NCBI GenBank assembly: GCA_945643635.1
Contig: CALZFC010000101.1
Coordinates: 836,501-900,500 of the forward strand
DNA length: 64,000 nt
Source: Allodiplogaster sudhausi
Lineage: Eukaryota; Nematoda; Chromadorea; Rhabditida; Diplogasteridae
Direction: 5' to 3'
Below the pieces are notes generated by a model, which had not been told where the DNA came from, ran no database searches, and saw nothing but the letters and a program-made list of their open reading frames with translations. A program made the position numbers and the translations under genes. Position 1 is the first letter of the stretch. Each line of letters opens with the position of its first letter. Of this stretch, positions 32,512 to 44,021 are shown in pieces.

Positions 32512-34184
32512 CATTTAGAGTCACACAGTTTTTTTTTTGGACAGAATCAAGTGCATCCTAGGCGTTATACCCTCACATGGTAATTTTGTATCCATCGTTT
32601 GAAGAAAGCCCAACTTTTCCAATCCAAGTAAACATTTTATTTTCCACCACTTCTCAACTTGCTTTGCTAATTGTAAGTGATGGCCTTGACATAACCACAA
32701 CCTCGTTGACATCTTGAATGCTCTGTAACTCCATTTGCGACAGCAATATAAAAATGATTTTAGTTAGAATCACTCGAATACTAAATTGGTCCTCACCGGA
32801 AAAGAGCGCGAAGTCGAGCGACGGCTCCGATGGCATTGGCAATGCGCCGCCAGTGGAAAGAAGCGGCCTCCTGGGCTGTGCTGGGCCATCTGGACAAATA
32901 GGAAAGGGCTGGGGGATGGGAGGAGGAGGAGGGACGGAATGACATGTCGTGTTTACAAGGAACGAGTACGAGGAGGGATGAGAGAAAGATGAGACGAACA
33001 AGAGAGCAATGAAAGTAAAAGACAACAGAGAGCGTGACAAAGAGAGAAAGAAAGAGAGAGAGAGGGAAGGAGAGAGAGAGAGAGAGAGAAAAGAGCAGAA
33101 GGAAAAAACTAACTTCGCGTTCATGACTGCCCGATGATACACGCCGTAAGTGACAGCATTCTGATCCAGTCCCGCCCTCCGCATAGCCTTCAGAAAGATA
33201 AGGGCATTCAATGTTTAAAACATACTCCCACTGCCTAACTCAGCCAACTCATGCAATATACTAATCTTGCTTTAAATATGAATTGGCCATTGTTCGAAAA
33301 TGATTCCTGATCTTCATTCTCCCTTCAAATTCCCGCCGGTGTGACTAACATTGAGTACTCGCACAGCGAGAGCGGCCTCTCCACTCTCTCCGCAGAGTGA
33401 GATGAGAATACGGAAGCAGATCTGATCGAGAGGGAAGATCTCCGTCCATTCCATGCGAGACAGCACCTGCAAAAGGAATCAACAACTCACGGGTTATCAA
33501 CCTTTTATTTAGCGTTAATCGCCTTAAAAACCAAAAAAAAAATATACAAGCAGAATAAAGCTCTCTTCTGACATGAAAAGCAAGCCGAAGTGTCTTCTTC
33601 TTGTTTGGCACGCAAGCTTCAGCTGACTCGGAAGAAGAAGGAACCAAAGGGAGTAGGAGTGGAAGAGAAGAGTCTTGGCCCAATTGATCTACAGTGAAAG
33701 AATTGTGTGAGAGAGGAAAAGAGAGAGAAATGACATCTCCAAGAATAGAGAAAAAGTAGAAAGAAGAACTTACTGGGTTAGATCGAACCGAACTCCTCGC
33801 AGCCATCAGAGAAGACCGGACTTCTGGCTTTGTTAGGAGGCAGACACATCGAGAAGCATCTGAGAAACTGACTGTCACTCTATCTATTCTTTTATTCCTT
33901 TCCAAAATTATAACTTCTTATGCTTATTTAACAAATGATTTCACCAAAAGTATACTAGAAGAAACATAGAATTCGGAAGCACGTTCTTTCATCAAATTCG
34001 ATCATAAAAAACTATCTGAGGAAGCTCAAAGGCAAGTAACATTCCATGTGAAAACGATATGAATGCCTACCATTTTGGAAGGAAACATCATTGGGTTCCC
34101 TCTTTGCATCTAATGCGAGCTTGTCCAGTTGGAAGAGAGATTCGTCCAGGACGCGAGGGAATCCACTCTGCGAAAATCATTGCA

Positions 34185-34353
34185 TACTCGGGCTCAGCCC
34201 CCTTCCCAGTCGCCTGAGGATCGGATTCCTCCGTGTCCCTTTTCCTCTCGAATAACCGTAAGCCTGCTTGATAAACTCGTCTCCCTCTCTACCTGGGTCG
34301 CAGTCGCATGGGGAACAACAAGAATGTATGAAGAAGTAAGAAACATTCACTGT
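34185..34353. other. Unit 2-specific replacement of the dDENN exons
   Basis: 169 bp starting ctcgggctcagcccccttc and ending aacattcactgt have no counterpart in unit 1, where 477 bp with two DENN exons lie instead. Shared sequence resumes at tataaaactactgacgagg. No element termini are visible. Confidence 0.8.
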
Positions 34354-34590
34354 TATAAAACTACTGACGAGGACCGGGCAACAAATATATAAAAGAAGGC
34401 AATTGCTAAGATTTTCCAAAAACAGAGCCTTGAAGAAGTTTACAGAATTCCACGTTATATATTCCACATGGCGAGATCCAATTTAGCTGCTTCTCTCATC
34501 TATAAACTGGTTTTAAGCTCTTTTTCCGTCACCTAAATATGCAGCAGTGTCACGGGGTTTTGCTGCATAAAAGACGCTAACCGCCGCAGT

Positions 34591-34767
34591 GTCCTCCTAC
34601 CTCTTCTTGTGGATGTCTCGGTACCAGATGCGTCTGCCTTTGGCCGGAATCCACCGAGTGCGCACTCTCAGATCGGGGAAAAAGAAGCCGCGCTCTAAGC
34701 GACGGATTAGCCCCGCTCCCTCATCCAGGCACAAACGCTCCACCAGAGATTCTGATCGTCCACTAAA
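34591..34767 (-). pseudogene. Extra diverged DENND4 C-terminal exon copy (unit 2)
   Basis: Counterpart of 15,404-15,580 with the same FFPDLRVRTRWIPAKGRR; one visible substitution (GLIRR for GPIRR). Confidence 0.7.
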
Positions 34768-35678
34768 GAGAGAAGGGAGAGGGAGAGAGTGTGAGAGAGA
34801 CAGAAAGAAGGAGAGAGAGAAGCTAAAGAGCCAGCGCATCCCCATCTATCATCCCCAACAAGTAGCCCAGCCCTAACCTCCACCTGACCCGGCAGCAGCC
34901 AGGATCCGTCTGCCTCTCCCGTGGTGTCGTTTCACAGCTTGTTGAGTGAGAGCGGGCGGCCGTGATCCCAGACGAACCTTAAAAGTAGTTGTGAATGAGT
35001 CTAATGACAAATAAAGACTATATCCAAGCTTCACCGTTTCCTTATCCATCCAGACGATAAAATAAGAACATTTCTATAGTATAGGATCGCAATATTCAGC
35101 TTTCGTCTCAAAATAGACATAAATATGACCTCTCCATCTAAACCTTGAAATGCGAACATTCTACTATGATTGAACTCAAGAAAGCGTAGCCGCGAGTTGC
35201 GCGTATTGACCACTCCGGGGGTGACATTAGTGTCTTTCTGCAGGGCGAAAAGGATTTGCCCCCATCTGTCTGCATTGTTGTTCTTTTCTCATGACACCTC
35301 ACCAAAGATCGCAATCGATTAAATGTATTTGAACCAGCCGAATAAGATTGTGTTTCAGCACACTTAGATCTGGATTCGTGTTTATCACACCATTCAAAAG
35401 CAATACCACCACTTAAAAAAAGGCTCTTCGAATGATCTATCCATGAGGACCCTAAGTTACACTAGGCCTCGCGACCTAAAGACAGCCCCAAACATATGAG
35501 CAAAACCGCCAGTCACAGTAGGAGAATACATAATGTTATATAATGAGTGGAATAGTACAAGTCTGACTATTATACTGCTTATGAATACGAGGAATGACAG
35601 GAGGACCCGAATCATATCAGACCAAAGAGTGCCGAGAGAGAGAGATTTTAGGCGGAAGAAGCGTTGACTGGGGCGGGA

Positions 35679-36229
35679 TCAGTACTTGACGGTGACCGAG
35701 ACCTCGCACAGCTGGCCCGGAAGGAACAGCATCTCATCGCTGAAGGCATGGCTGCACAGAGGGCACTTCGCCGTCTTGTTCTGCTTGAGCGCCTTCATGT
35801 CGTGCTTGTGCATGCAACTGGAAGAACGCTTTTGTAAATTTTTTTGATAGAACTAGAGAAAAAGAATGAGAAAGAGAGCAAAAGAAAGCTAACTTCAAGC
35901 ATGAGTAAACCAATCCGCAGCACAGGCACGCAGCCAAGCCTGTCGCAACGCTGTGCTTCTTCTCGAGGCACAGGTCACATTTGAAGCTCTTCTTCTCCAA
36001 CTCGACATCGATCAGCCTCATGTCTAAAAGAATGGAATGCGACCAAACTATTTATTTAAAATGAAAAAAAATGTTAAACTTTAAAATGGAAAAGAATACA
36101 CAATCTCCAATTGTCTCGCTTATTTAGTCTTAAAAACTTACTGTCCCGGAGCTCGCCAGCCGTTTTGTTGATTCCTGAGGCAATCGCCACTGAGATCAGA
36201 CGTTCCTTGAGATCGGCAGTGGTCGACAT
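35679..36229 (-). CDS. Small RING/treble-clef-like zinc-binding protein (unit 2)
   Basis: Same three-exon structure as in unit 1, with start ATG at 36,229 and stop at 35,681-35,679. All cysteine pairs are kept. Differences include KCDLC for KCALC and CLCCGLVYSC for CLCCGGVYSC. No stop or frameshift. The second intron is unchanged, and the first has an extra short A-rich insertion. Confidence 0.75.
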
Positions 36230-37139
36230 TTCTGCCAACTAGTGCAGTCGAATCGTCTACTGAAATCATACCATATTCGGTTTAAAAAAGGTCCACAATT
36301 AAAATTCAAGATAGAGCGCAGTAGGGGATATGAGAGAATAAGAGGTTTGCAATTCACACAACAAACAGCTCGCATCCGTGTATTCACGGAAAAGAAGATG
36401 AACCAAACCACACCCACGCCACTCTATCCATCTGCCACTCTTTCTTTTGGAAAACAGCCAAGGCAGGAACAGGGGCACGATACAACGGAGTCCCAGCGAA
36501 AACGATAAAAGTGAAGCTTCGCGTAAGTTTATAAACAACGGAAAGGAACCCCGAACGAAAACAGTTAGAAAAGCCTTCAGAACCTGCTCCATCGGACATT
36601 TAACATCAGTGGATTTTCGAGAAAAAAAAACTACAGTAATTTGAAACAGCAAACATGCACATCACTTTGTATTTTTTAATACTAATCTCTGAACATATGT
36701 AGGCACGTAAAATTCCATTTCCTCGCTCGCGTCGCAGCCGCTCGCCGATGATACCGTAACAACAGCGCAAGGTGCAATGGGGCAACATTATAGCGAGGGG
36801 ACGAACGATCCTATTCTTTCAATGTGATTACTATTTATTATTTGTACTTCTATTTTACTGCTTGAATTAATGTTACTGATGACGTACCATTTCATTTTCC
36901 CTCGACAGATTTGCTGCTCCGCTCCACTTAGAATCATACATTCAGAAAGGTTTATTTTCCCGCTATAATATTTTATATTTGAAAAACAAGTTTTGTGATC
37001 TGTCTCTTTTCCTCCCTCTTTCTCTCTCTCCTTTCCGCTCTCTCTTTTCCTCCATCTTCTCTCGATTGTCTGCTCTGAAATAACAGCCGTCGTATGGAGA
37101 GAACCCATCCAAACCGAAGCGGAAATCAAGCTCTCTCAT

Positions 37140-37142
<3 letters not shown>

Positions 37143-37181
<39 letters not shown>
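37143..37181. repeat. (CT)n microsatellite
   Basis: Pure CT run, counterpart of 18,264-18,295 but with slightly different length. Confidence 0.9.
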
Positions 37182-37186
<5 letters not shown>

Positions 37187-37506
37187 CACCGCTTTCTTTT
37201 TATCATATATTTGTACCGCATCCTTTCTCGGATAGACTGACAATAGGATAGTTGGTTAAAACTTTTTTCAGTGAGAGATAGAAAATATCTCTCATGGATA
37301 GGTAACTAGAAATTTAAAAAATTTTTAGCATAACGATATGGTTTTAGGACAAAGAGAGAGAGAAAGAGAGAGAGACATTTCTTTACATGCATGCCAAGGG
37401 TTTTGTTGCTTTTTTTCTTTTCCCAGTTTCTATTTTATATGTAAAATGTGAGTCATTGTAATCGACTGAGTTTCTGTCTTTTCGTGCAGGGCCGAGACGT
37501 GGCGGA

Positions 37507-37555
<49 letters not shown>

Positions 37556-37886
37556 TCTCTCTCTCCCTCTTTCTCTCTCTCTCTCTCTTTCCCTCTCTCT
37601 CCCTCCTCTATGGAGTTTGGCAGAGGCCGTGGGGCTGCATATGGTAGCTTCCGCGTGCCTTAAGCGAGCCCCATGATCAAGGTGGAGGAAACTTTTGTAA
37701 TTATAGTTTTCTTTTACAATAGGCTACTAAAAAATAAAAATCATAATGTTGAAGCGAGTCATGTATTTTCACCTTAAAAACTTTTTTTTACAAGATGAAA
37801 TGATTGCGATTGTATATTAATTTGAAGAATAAATTAATATGTTCTAATGTGTAATTAATGTAACTAGTAAAAGTAATCGATTAGAT

Positions 37887-38009
37887 GTTTTGCTGGAGCT
37901 GTCTTCTTTGCACTGCGAGGGCATCATGTTGGGCGAGCTGAAGCACTGCCCGCTCGCCATGCTCGACGAGAATCTCGTCATGGTCATCTGAAAGGGCAAC
38001 GTCTACAAC
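37887..38009 (+). pseudogene. Relic exon of glucosamine-fructose-6-phosphate aminotransferase (unit 2)
   Basis: As 19,027-19,149: HCEGIMLGELKHCPLAMLDE, then the same in-frame TGA. Here NVYK has become NVYN next to the donor gtcagt. The shared stop shows that the exon was dead before the duplication. Confidence 0.68.
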
Positions 38010-39880
38010 GTCAGTGGAGGGAGGGAGGTTGTACCTTGTTTGGTGGGGAGGGGACCAGTGAGAGAGAGATACATAGAGAGACAGAGAGATGTAGAGAGAG
38101 TGAGATATGATTGGAGAGAGAAGCAGGAAATGTTTGAACGTCACCATTAATCCTTTTGTTTGCCATTTTTCACATTTATTCGTCTCCTTGTTTCTCTTTC
38201 TCTCTTTCTCTCTCTCTCTCTGTCCCTGTCTCTCTCTCTATTTCTTTCGCTCTCTCTTTCTCCATTTATTTCTCTCTCTATTTATTTCTCTCACTTTCTC
38301 TTTCTCTTTCTCCAGCTTCTCTCTCTCTCTCTCTCTCTCTCTTCTGCCAAGATCCATTTCTAACAGCACCAAGCTCTTTTTAAACGATTCAATCGCATAC
38401 TACTAGTCAATACAAATAACTTTTATCTACAGTATATTCTGGATGCTTGAGCTGCTCGTGCAAGGATTACTTAATATTCTCTTCTATCAGCTGTTATTAG
38501 ATAAGTCCTTTTCCATGAATCCCCTCGTTTAATTAACTAACAAAAGATATGGTTCAAATTGTTACTATAAAAAACCTTTTCATCTGCTCAGAACGCACGC
38601 TTTGTGGTCTTCTCTCTTGCAGGGCGATGCCGTCTTCTTCACTGCTACTCCCGTTACGGTTTCCAGTCTGTCATAATGATTCCGTGCGCCGTTCATTGGA
38701 AAAGAGAGGTATACTTCCTTCCCTCTTTCTCTCATCATCGTCTTCTCTTCCTTTCTCCTTCTATGTATCTCCCTCTCTCTCGCTCTCTATCTCTATCTTC
38801 TCTATCTACTTCCTTCTCTCTTTCATCATTGTCTCCTTTCTACCACTCTCTCTCTCTCCCTCTCTCTCTATCTCTCAACCGCTTTCTCACACAACTAGCT
38901 TTCTCTCTCCCTCTCTCTCTCGTCAGCTATCTCATCTGTCTTCATCCCATCCTCCTTTTCTCTGTTTTCCCCCATTGTGTACACTCCAAGTTTCCACTAT
39001 CTTGTCTGCCATTTCTGGTGTAGACGGACAGAGCGAGACGAGCAGATGAGGAGAAGATAAGGGCATGGCGGGGCGATTCGCTCCGCATACCTTTTATCCT
39101 TCAACACTCTTTCATATTCTCGTCCATGCAACTCACAATCAGCCAATATGTCTTGTTCTTTTTAATAAGAGGAGAGACAAAAAGAAGCCAAGAAGTATCA
39201 GTTGGCAGAATGGAATTACCACTCGTCGCCGGGGAAGATACAATCATATACATGTAGATCATTCCGTTCTTCCTGTAGATCATTTTGTACTACGGAGAAG
39301 ACTGTTTTCGGGCGCGGCCGCAGGCACCGCGTCAAGGGGGCGGGTTAAGTTCTGCCATGTTAAGGGAGGACGAAGTGACCGCAGCATCAAGTTCACAATT
39401 GATACGTTTGGAAGCCGCTTGAAATGAGTCAGAGACTCATTCTCATTATATATAGAGAGAGAAAAAGAGAGAGAGAGAGACAGAGTGAGTGCTAGAGAGA
39501 ACAAAGAGCCAAGTTCTTGCTTTATCCTCTTCTTTAATCTTACATGAAGATATCGAATTGATATCAAATTGACTTTTGCGAGCGATCAAGATGGTAGCAG
39601 AATAAGGCGAAATAACGCGCTCAAAATATGTGCAAGCACTCTGAGCGGGGGAGACAAGTGAAGAGTTGATGTCACCATCAGTGCGCACCACGGCTAATTG
39701 TAAGCGAGGAACTACAGTCCCGCCCAGGATCTTGGTACCAAGGACGCGTCGGACGAGTCGGCTCTCTCTCTCTCGGTCTCTCTTCTCTCACCATTCTCAT
39801 AGCGAGATAGCTCGGGCGCACACCTGCTCACGATGACAAGCAAAGAAAGAAATATTTTATGCCTATGAATTTTTAGAGCA
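38010..39880. other. Repeated block of unknown function upstream of PTP (copy B)
   Basis: Counterpart of 19,150-21,240, but from about 38,788 to 39,165 it carries the version also found in both inverted-repeat arms (ctctatctctatcttctc... to ...atgtcttgttctttttaata). A plus-strand frame of 120 codons (39,065-39,427, MAGRFAPHTFYPSTLFHILV) is open in this copy and in both arms, but the opposite strand is also open, so I do not call a gene. Confidence 0.5.
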
Positions 39881-40365
39881 AAAAGCAATTTTATATGCTT
39901 TCGAATTACACAAATATCTTCTCTTGCAGATGTCGCTGGGAGAAGAGCCGCGCGACGGCGATTGAGCTATTCGAACGGGTGATTCCTTTAATGCGTCCAG
40001 GCCGGAGTCCTTCATTGCGCCCTCTGTCTCTCTCTCTCCCTCTCTTTCTCTTTCTCTTTCTCTTTCTCTCATTCTTCTTTCTCTTTCTTTCTCTCTCTCC
40101 CTCTCTCTTTCTCTCTCAGACATTACATAATGTTAACTAAGCATTACAGCACTCGCCGTTAACCACATTACAACTAATTTGTACCTTATTAGACAGAAAT
40201 ATGTGATAATGGCTATGCGTAAGTACCCTTATTTGTGCCCCGACACTTTATTCCTTCTGCTCAAAGTCTCTCTTACTGGCTATCATTTTCGTTTTCTCTC
40301 TCTATCTCCTCGTTCTCTCTCTCCAACACTTCAATTCTCAACCCCACCTCAGTTCCACTTCCAGA

Positions 40366-41091
40366 ATGCACGGCATCCATCCGGTTGCTTCCGTCTCCTC
40401 TTCTTCCTGGTCCGTTGTCGCGGCCAGTGATTCGATTCTTGTCCTCTCTTCCACTAACTCTGACCTGCTACTAAGTGAGTACCGCGTCCTTCCGCTCTCA
40501 TTGCTGACCACCTCTTGCGATCTCGTCCCAGATGGCTGCCGCTTCAATATCCGCGTATTAAATGCAGCTGATCCACCAAATCCAGTCGTCTTTCTCGATG
40601 AGCGAACTTTCTCCACCATCGAGTGTCATTCGAATGATGGCGCCAACGTTGACTGGCGACTTGTGTTCATCCACGTTGACCACTCTGAACTGGCCATCTC
40701 GCACTCAGCCGCCTTCCGACTCCCATGCAGAGCCGGCGCAGCGCCGCAGAGAATGCTTCGTATTATTTCGAGCGACGCGAAGCAACTCCAGCTCAAGTTA
40801 TTCATGTCGTTGGACGAGGTTACCTGGCGTGCGATAGAACTGTTCAAAGTGGAGTGCAATGGCGTCGATGACGTCACTATTACGCATATACTCAACTGCA
40901 GGACGTGGGTGAGGTGGCAAGCAGAGGCCATGATGAACAAGGCAGAATTCAAGGTTCGCACGACTGAAGTTACTATAGTGAAAGGGTACATACAACTATA
41001 TTTAAACAACCGGACTATTGTAGTTCTAGTTTCTCCAAAGTCCATGCTCTCTGTACCTTCATCCAGGAAAAAAACGCAAATGAAAGATTGA
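40366..41091 (+). CDS. Unidentified ORF, 241 codons, upstream of PTP (copy B)
   Basis: Same ORF as 21,724-22,449. Differences from copy A include QLQLKLF for QLKLKLF, HILNCR for HILDCR, RWQAEA for RWQTEA and KSMLSV for KSMFSV. No stops. Confidence 0.5.
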   Translation: MHGIHPVASVSSSSWSVVAASDSILVLSSTNSDLLLSEYRVLPLSLLTTSCDLVPDGCRFNIRVLNAADPPNPVVFLDERTFSTIECHSNDGANVDWRLVFIHVDHSELAISHSAAFRLPCRAGAAPQRMLRIISSDAKQLQLKLFMSLDEVTWRAIELFKVECNGVDDVTITHILNCRTWVRWQAEAMMNKAEFKVRTTEVTIVKGYIQLYLNNRTIVVLVSPKSMLSVPSSRKKTQMKD

Positions 41092-41100
41092 GTATTCCCC

Positions 41101-43385
41101 CCTTAGTACGTCCTTGCGCCTCCGCTCGCCACCGGGTGCCCCCACCGCACACCGGCGAGCGTGCTCATCTACGACCGTCCGTCGGAAGTGCACGGCTGCC
41201 TTACGGCGTCCGTGCTCTACCGACGGACGGCTGCGAGCGAAGCGGAAGAGGAGCGGACACGGCATGTCAGCTCCGACTACCGCCCGCTCTTCAATGAATT
41301 CACGCGCGTCGACGCGGCGACCACGCGGTGGCCGGAGACGGTTGTCGGCGTGCAAAGATTCTTTTTTTCGGCGAGCAAGTCCGTTGAGAATCAGGTCAGT
41401 CTGTCTATATTTTTTCTTTACTTAAATTTAAAATTCTCAAAAAGAGGTTTAATTAGCAATGCAAGACGACTATTACTGAAAATAAAAACGAAAGATTTGA
41501 GCTGGAAGTGAAGATGACCGATCTCGACCTCGGTCGCTCAACGACGCTAACGCTGCGAGAAGTGCCGACCGACTGGAACAGGACGCTTAGCCCGGAGGGC
41601 ATCGTGCACTCTCCAGGCGGGCGAGTCTTTTTCGTCAAAGAGCGCATTTTATATCAGGCAGGCCATTTTCTTTTCTTTTATGCGAGATATCAAATGTTAT
41701 ATTATATTTCATTATTAGTTATCAGTAACTTTTGTACATGTACACATAGTATATATATATATATATATACAAACTTGTGTTACATCATCCAATTCTACCT
41801 TTTCTAGTTGCGCCTGAGGGGCGTGGCTCCACTGAGTGAGATCGCCGCCTCCGTGTGCTGGTCGCTGCTCTCTCCGAACGTCTCCGCCCAGCTCAAGAAT
41901 GACTCTTGCTTTGATCCTCGCTCCATGGCACGCTCTCTTTATTAATTATACTAAAGCAGTACCCTCCCTCGCTCGTTTACTTCTATTAATCATTCATAAC
42001 TCATGATTTTGTTACTGATCTTACTTCGAGCAGGAAACTGAACGAATCTAATGCAGTTGTCAATGATTGTGCTACTGGCCCTTTTGAGGACTCGCCTCTT
42101 CTCTCTATATCCTTGTAACTTTATTAAAGTATACTTCGTTTCTTGGCCTTATTTAATTTATTTAGCATCATACATCGATTTCAGGTAGCATATGGTAGGG
42201 GTTAGACTGTGAAGGGTGAACGGTTTGAGGGGCAGGAGAAAAAGGATCAGCGGCATAGGTAAGGTAGGGGGAGGTTGGAGAGCATAACGGGAAAGAACGA
42301 GAAAAATACAAACTACAGACCGAGCAACGAAAAAAACGAGCAAGGCAAAATAGGAAGAGACAGCTAGAATGGACACGGGATCACTAACAATAAGATTTAT
42401 TTATTTATTATGTTTATTTTTCTATGCAGATACATAAATTTGCTTTTAGAGCTAAGAAAATATTTCATGCATTTGAATTTGGTTTTTAGAGGTAATAGCA
42501 ACTACATATCCGTATGATTTACAAGTCGATCAATGTCTCCTCACTGCTTCTTTCAGATTTCGCTTCTGTCCTCGGCTACCTTCGGCATCGCCTCTTCCGG
42601 CAACTGCGATCTGCAGTTCGCGTGGCTGTAGCACGGGATCGCATCCAAGTGTCCATGTGACAGCCAATCATCTCTGCCGCACTCGTGTTAGCAGTTTAGT
42701 ACGGAAGACTCAAGTCTTCCGCACTTCACTGCTCTATCTCTCTATATATCATCTTTTTAGAGGTGTCGGTGACAAACTTCGACAACGTGAGCGAGCCCCT
42801 CTTCGACTACCGAACTCTCGTGCTGGAGGCGACTGACAAGCCGAGCCGAATCGTGCATCACTTCCAGTGGCGCAACTGGCAAGTTCTCTTTATTCCTCTT
42901 TCTAGTTGGAATGAAATAAGTATGTAACTTGGCAGGCCTGACCGCGGAGTGCCCGAGTCGACGATGGCTGGGATGAACGTCCTTCGCCAGATCTGCGCCA
43001 CGAAGTACACGGCAGTCATACACTGCTCGGCCGGCGTCGGTCGGTTGCTTCCTTCTGGAATCCTTCGAAGAGTGTCCCTTATATAGGCCGCACTGGCACT
43101 ATGGTGGCCATCGAGTAGATGCTGCAGACTCTTCTGCAGGGCAAGGCTGGCGACATGAAGGAGATGCTCAAGCAGATGCGCCGTTCGTCATTTAGACTTA
43201 TTTTCAATTACATCAAGAAACTTAAAAATAGAAATAAAAATTGTCTAATAAAATAAGTCTTTCAGACATGCGAGCACATGTGATCCAGACAAACATGCAG
43301 TACGTGTACGTGGCACAGGCGATCTACCGCCAGCTCTGCAAGAACGACCCCATTCCTACAACATCGCTGTCAGTCTCTTCCGGCC
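41101..43385 (+). pseudogene. PTP, truncated, nonsense codon plus extra frameshift (copy B)
   Basis: Same exons as copy A, including HHFQWRNW, the GC-AG intron, PDRGVPES, VIHCSAGVG and RTGTMVAIE followed by TAG (43,116-43,118). Near the end KNDPIPTTSL replaces KNDPTPDNIA, through a one-base deletion (cccattcctacaac against cccactcccgacaac). The following CT tract (about 43,404-43,478) is longer than in copy A. Confidence 0.8.
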
Positions 43386-43401
43386 AACCAACTCTTCTTC
43401 A

Positions 43402-43448
<47 letters not shown>

Positions 43449-43570
43449 CCTCTCTCGCTCTCGCTCTCTCTCTCTCTCACAACTAATTCCGTATACCGAA
43501 TTGCAAGCTTGGAGAAGTTAATTTACACATAGATTGTGACCGAGAAAACGTTACGGAATGCTACGTGAAA

Positions 43571-44021
43571 ACATTTTGTGAAATTTCATAGCAGAAATAT
43601 AATCTGATGTGTGATTCTCAGTCGTTGCACGGCCTCACTTTTCTCTGGTGCTCTAAATCAGCAAGAGAGATTCAAATGCCAATGGCCGTCTTATAGGACA
43701 ATTTACAAAAATTATTTATAAGGAGTATTTCGAGGAAAATGTAAAGAAAATAAAAACGGTATGTGAATCCCTTGCATTTCTTGCTCCTCGAAAAAAAAAG
43801 AAACGTGGGAAAATAAGGGATCGAAGCATCATAATTTTATACTAAAAGTGGTCAGAATACTGGCCAATCATTGTCAGGACAACTATGTTTACGAATAGTC
43901 AATTACTTGTTGATGTCATGCAAAGATAAGTGAAAGCTGTTTATTGTTGCTATTCATCTCTCCGGTAGCTGGTCGACTCTCCAGTGCGCTCTCATCGTTC
44001 TCCCCATCTTCTTCTCTCGCC
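43571..44021. other. Start of single-copy region, no gene recognised
   Basis: AT-rich. A candidate terminal PTP exon (acceptor ttctcag before tcgttgcacggcctcac, about 43,621) cannot be supported. The last 40 bases before 44,022 are pyrimidine-rich and may be the 5' leader of the next gene. Confidence 0.35.

Larger units (their letters stand above)
28230..34156 (-). pseudogene. DENND4/Crag-like Rab GEF, cleaner C-terminal part without DENN exons (unit 2)
   Basis: About twenty exons run from SGFPRVLDESLFQLDK (about 34,060-34,156) to DLQFTALDKFGHSLMRDHLD (28,230-28,421). Present and open: LDQICFRILISLCG, NAVTYGVYHRAVMNAK (PPR-like), GWLKGLTNSPLLKIIKS, GNIKRGYDNVIKDSE with an intact tttgcag acceptor (about 30,975), two exons missing from unit 1 (GMSSLVHGLNRSYGPSRSGD, about 30,615-30,690; DDLPDVVVEEQDPAYQ, about 30,400-30,521), TRCPSCHSIVYDEDIMAAW, LSPLVLRKELESLL and IYWNLVLYMRRLGLPSHL with the Trp that is a stop in unit 1. 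No nonsense codon was seen. However, the dDENN exons found in unit 1 are replaced at 34,185, so a full Rab-GEF catalytic domain cannot come from this locus. A one-base difference near the C-terminus changes the last residues. Could still be expressed as a C-terminal fragment. Confidence 0.75.
25958..43570. repeat. Segmental duplication, unit 2 (direct orientation)
   Basis: Partner of 2,091-24,906. Compared with unit 1 it lacks the LINE, the MITE-like element and the internal tandem duplication. It retains 30,104-30,710 (deleted in unit 1), but has 34,185-34,353 in place of the dDENN exons. It passes into single-copy sequence at 43,571. Confidence 0.93.
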
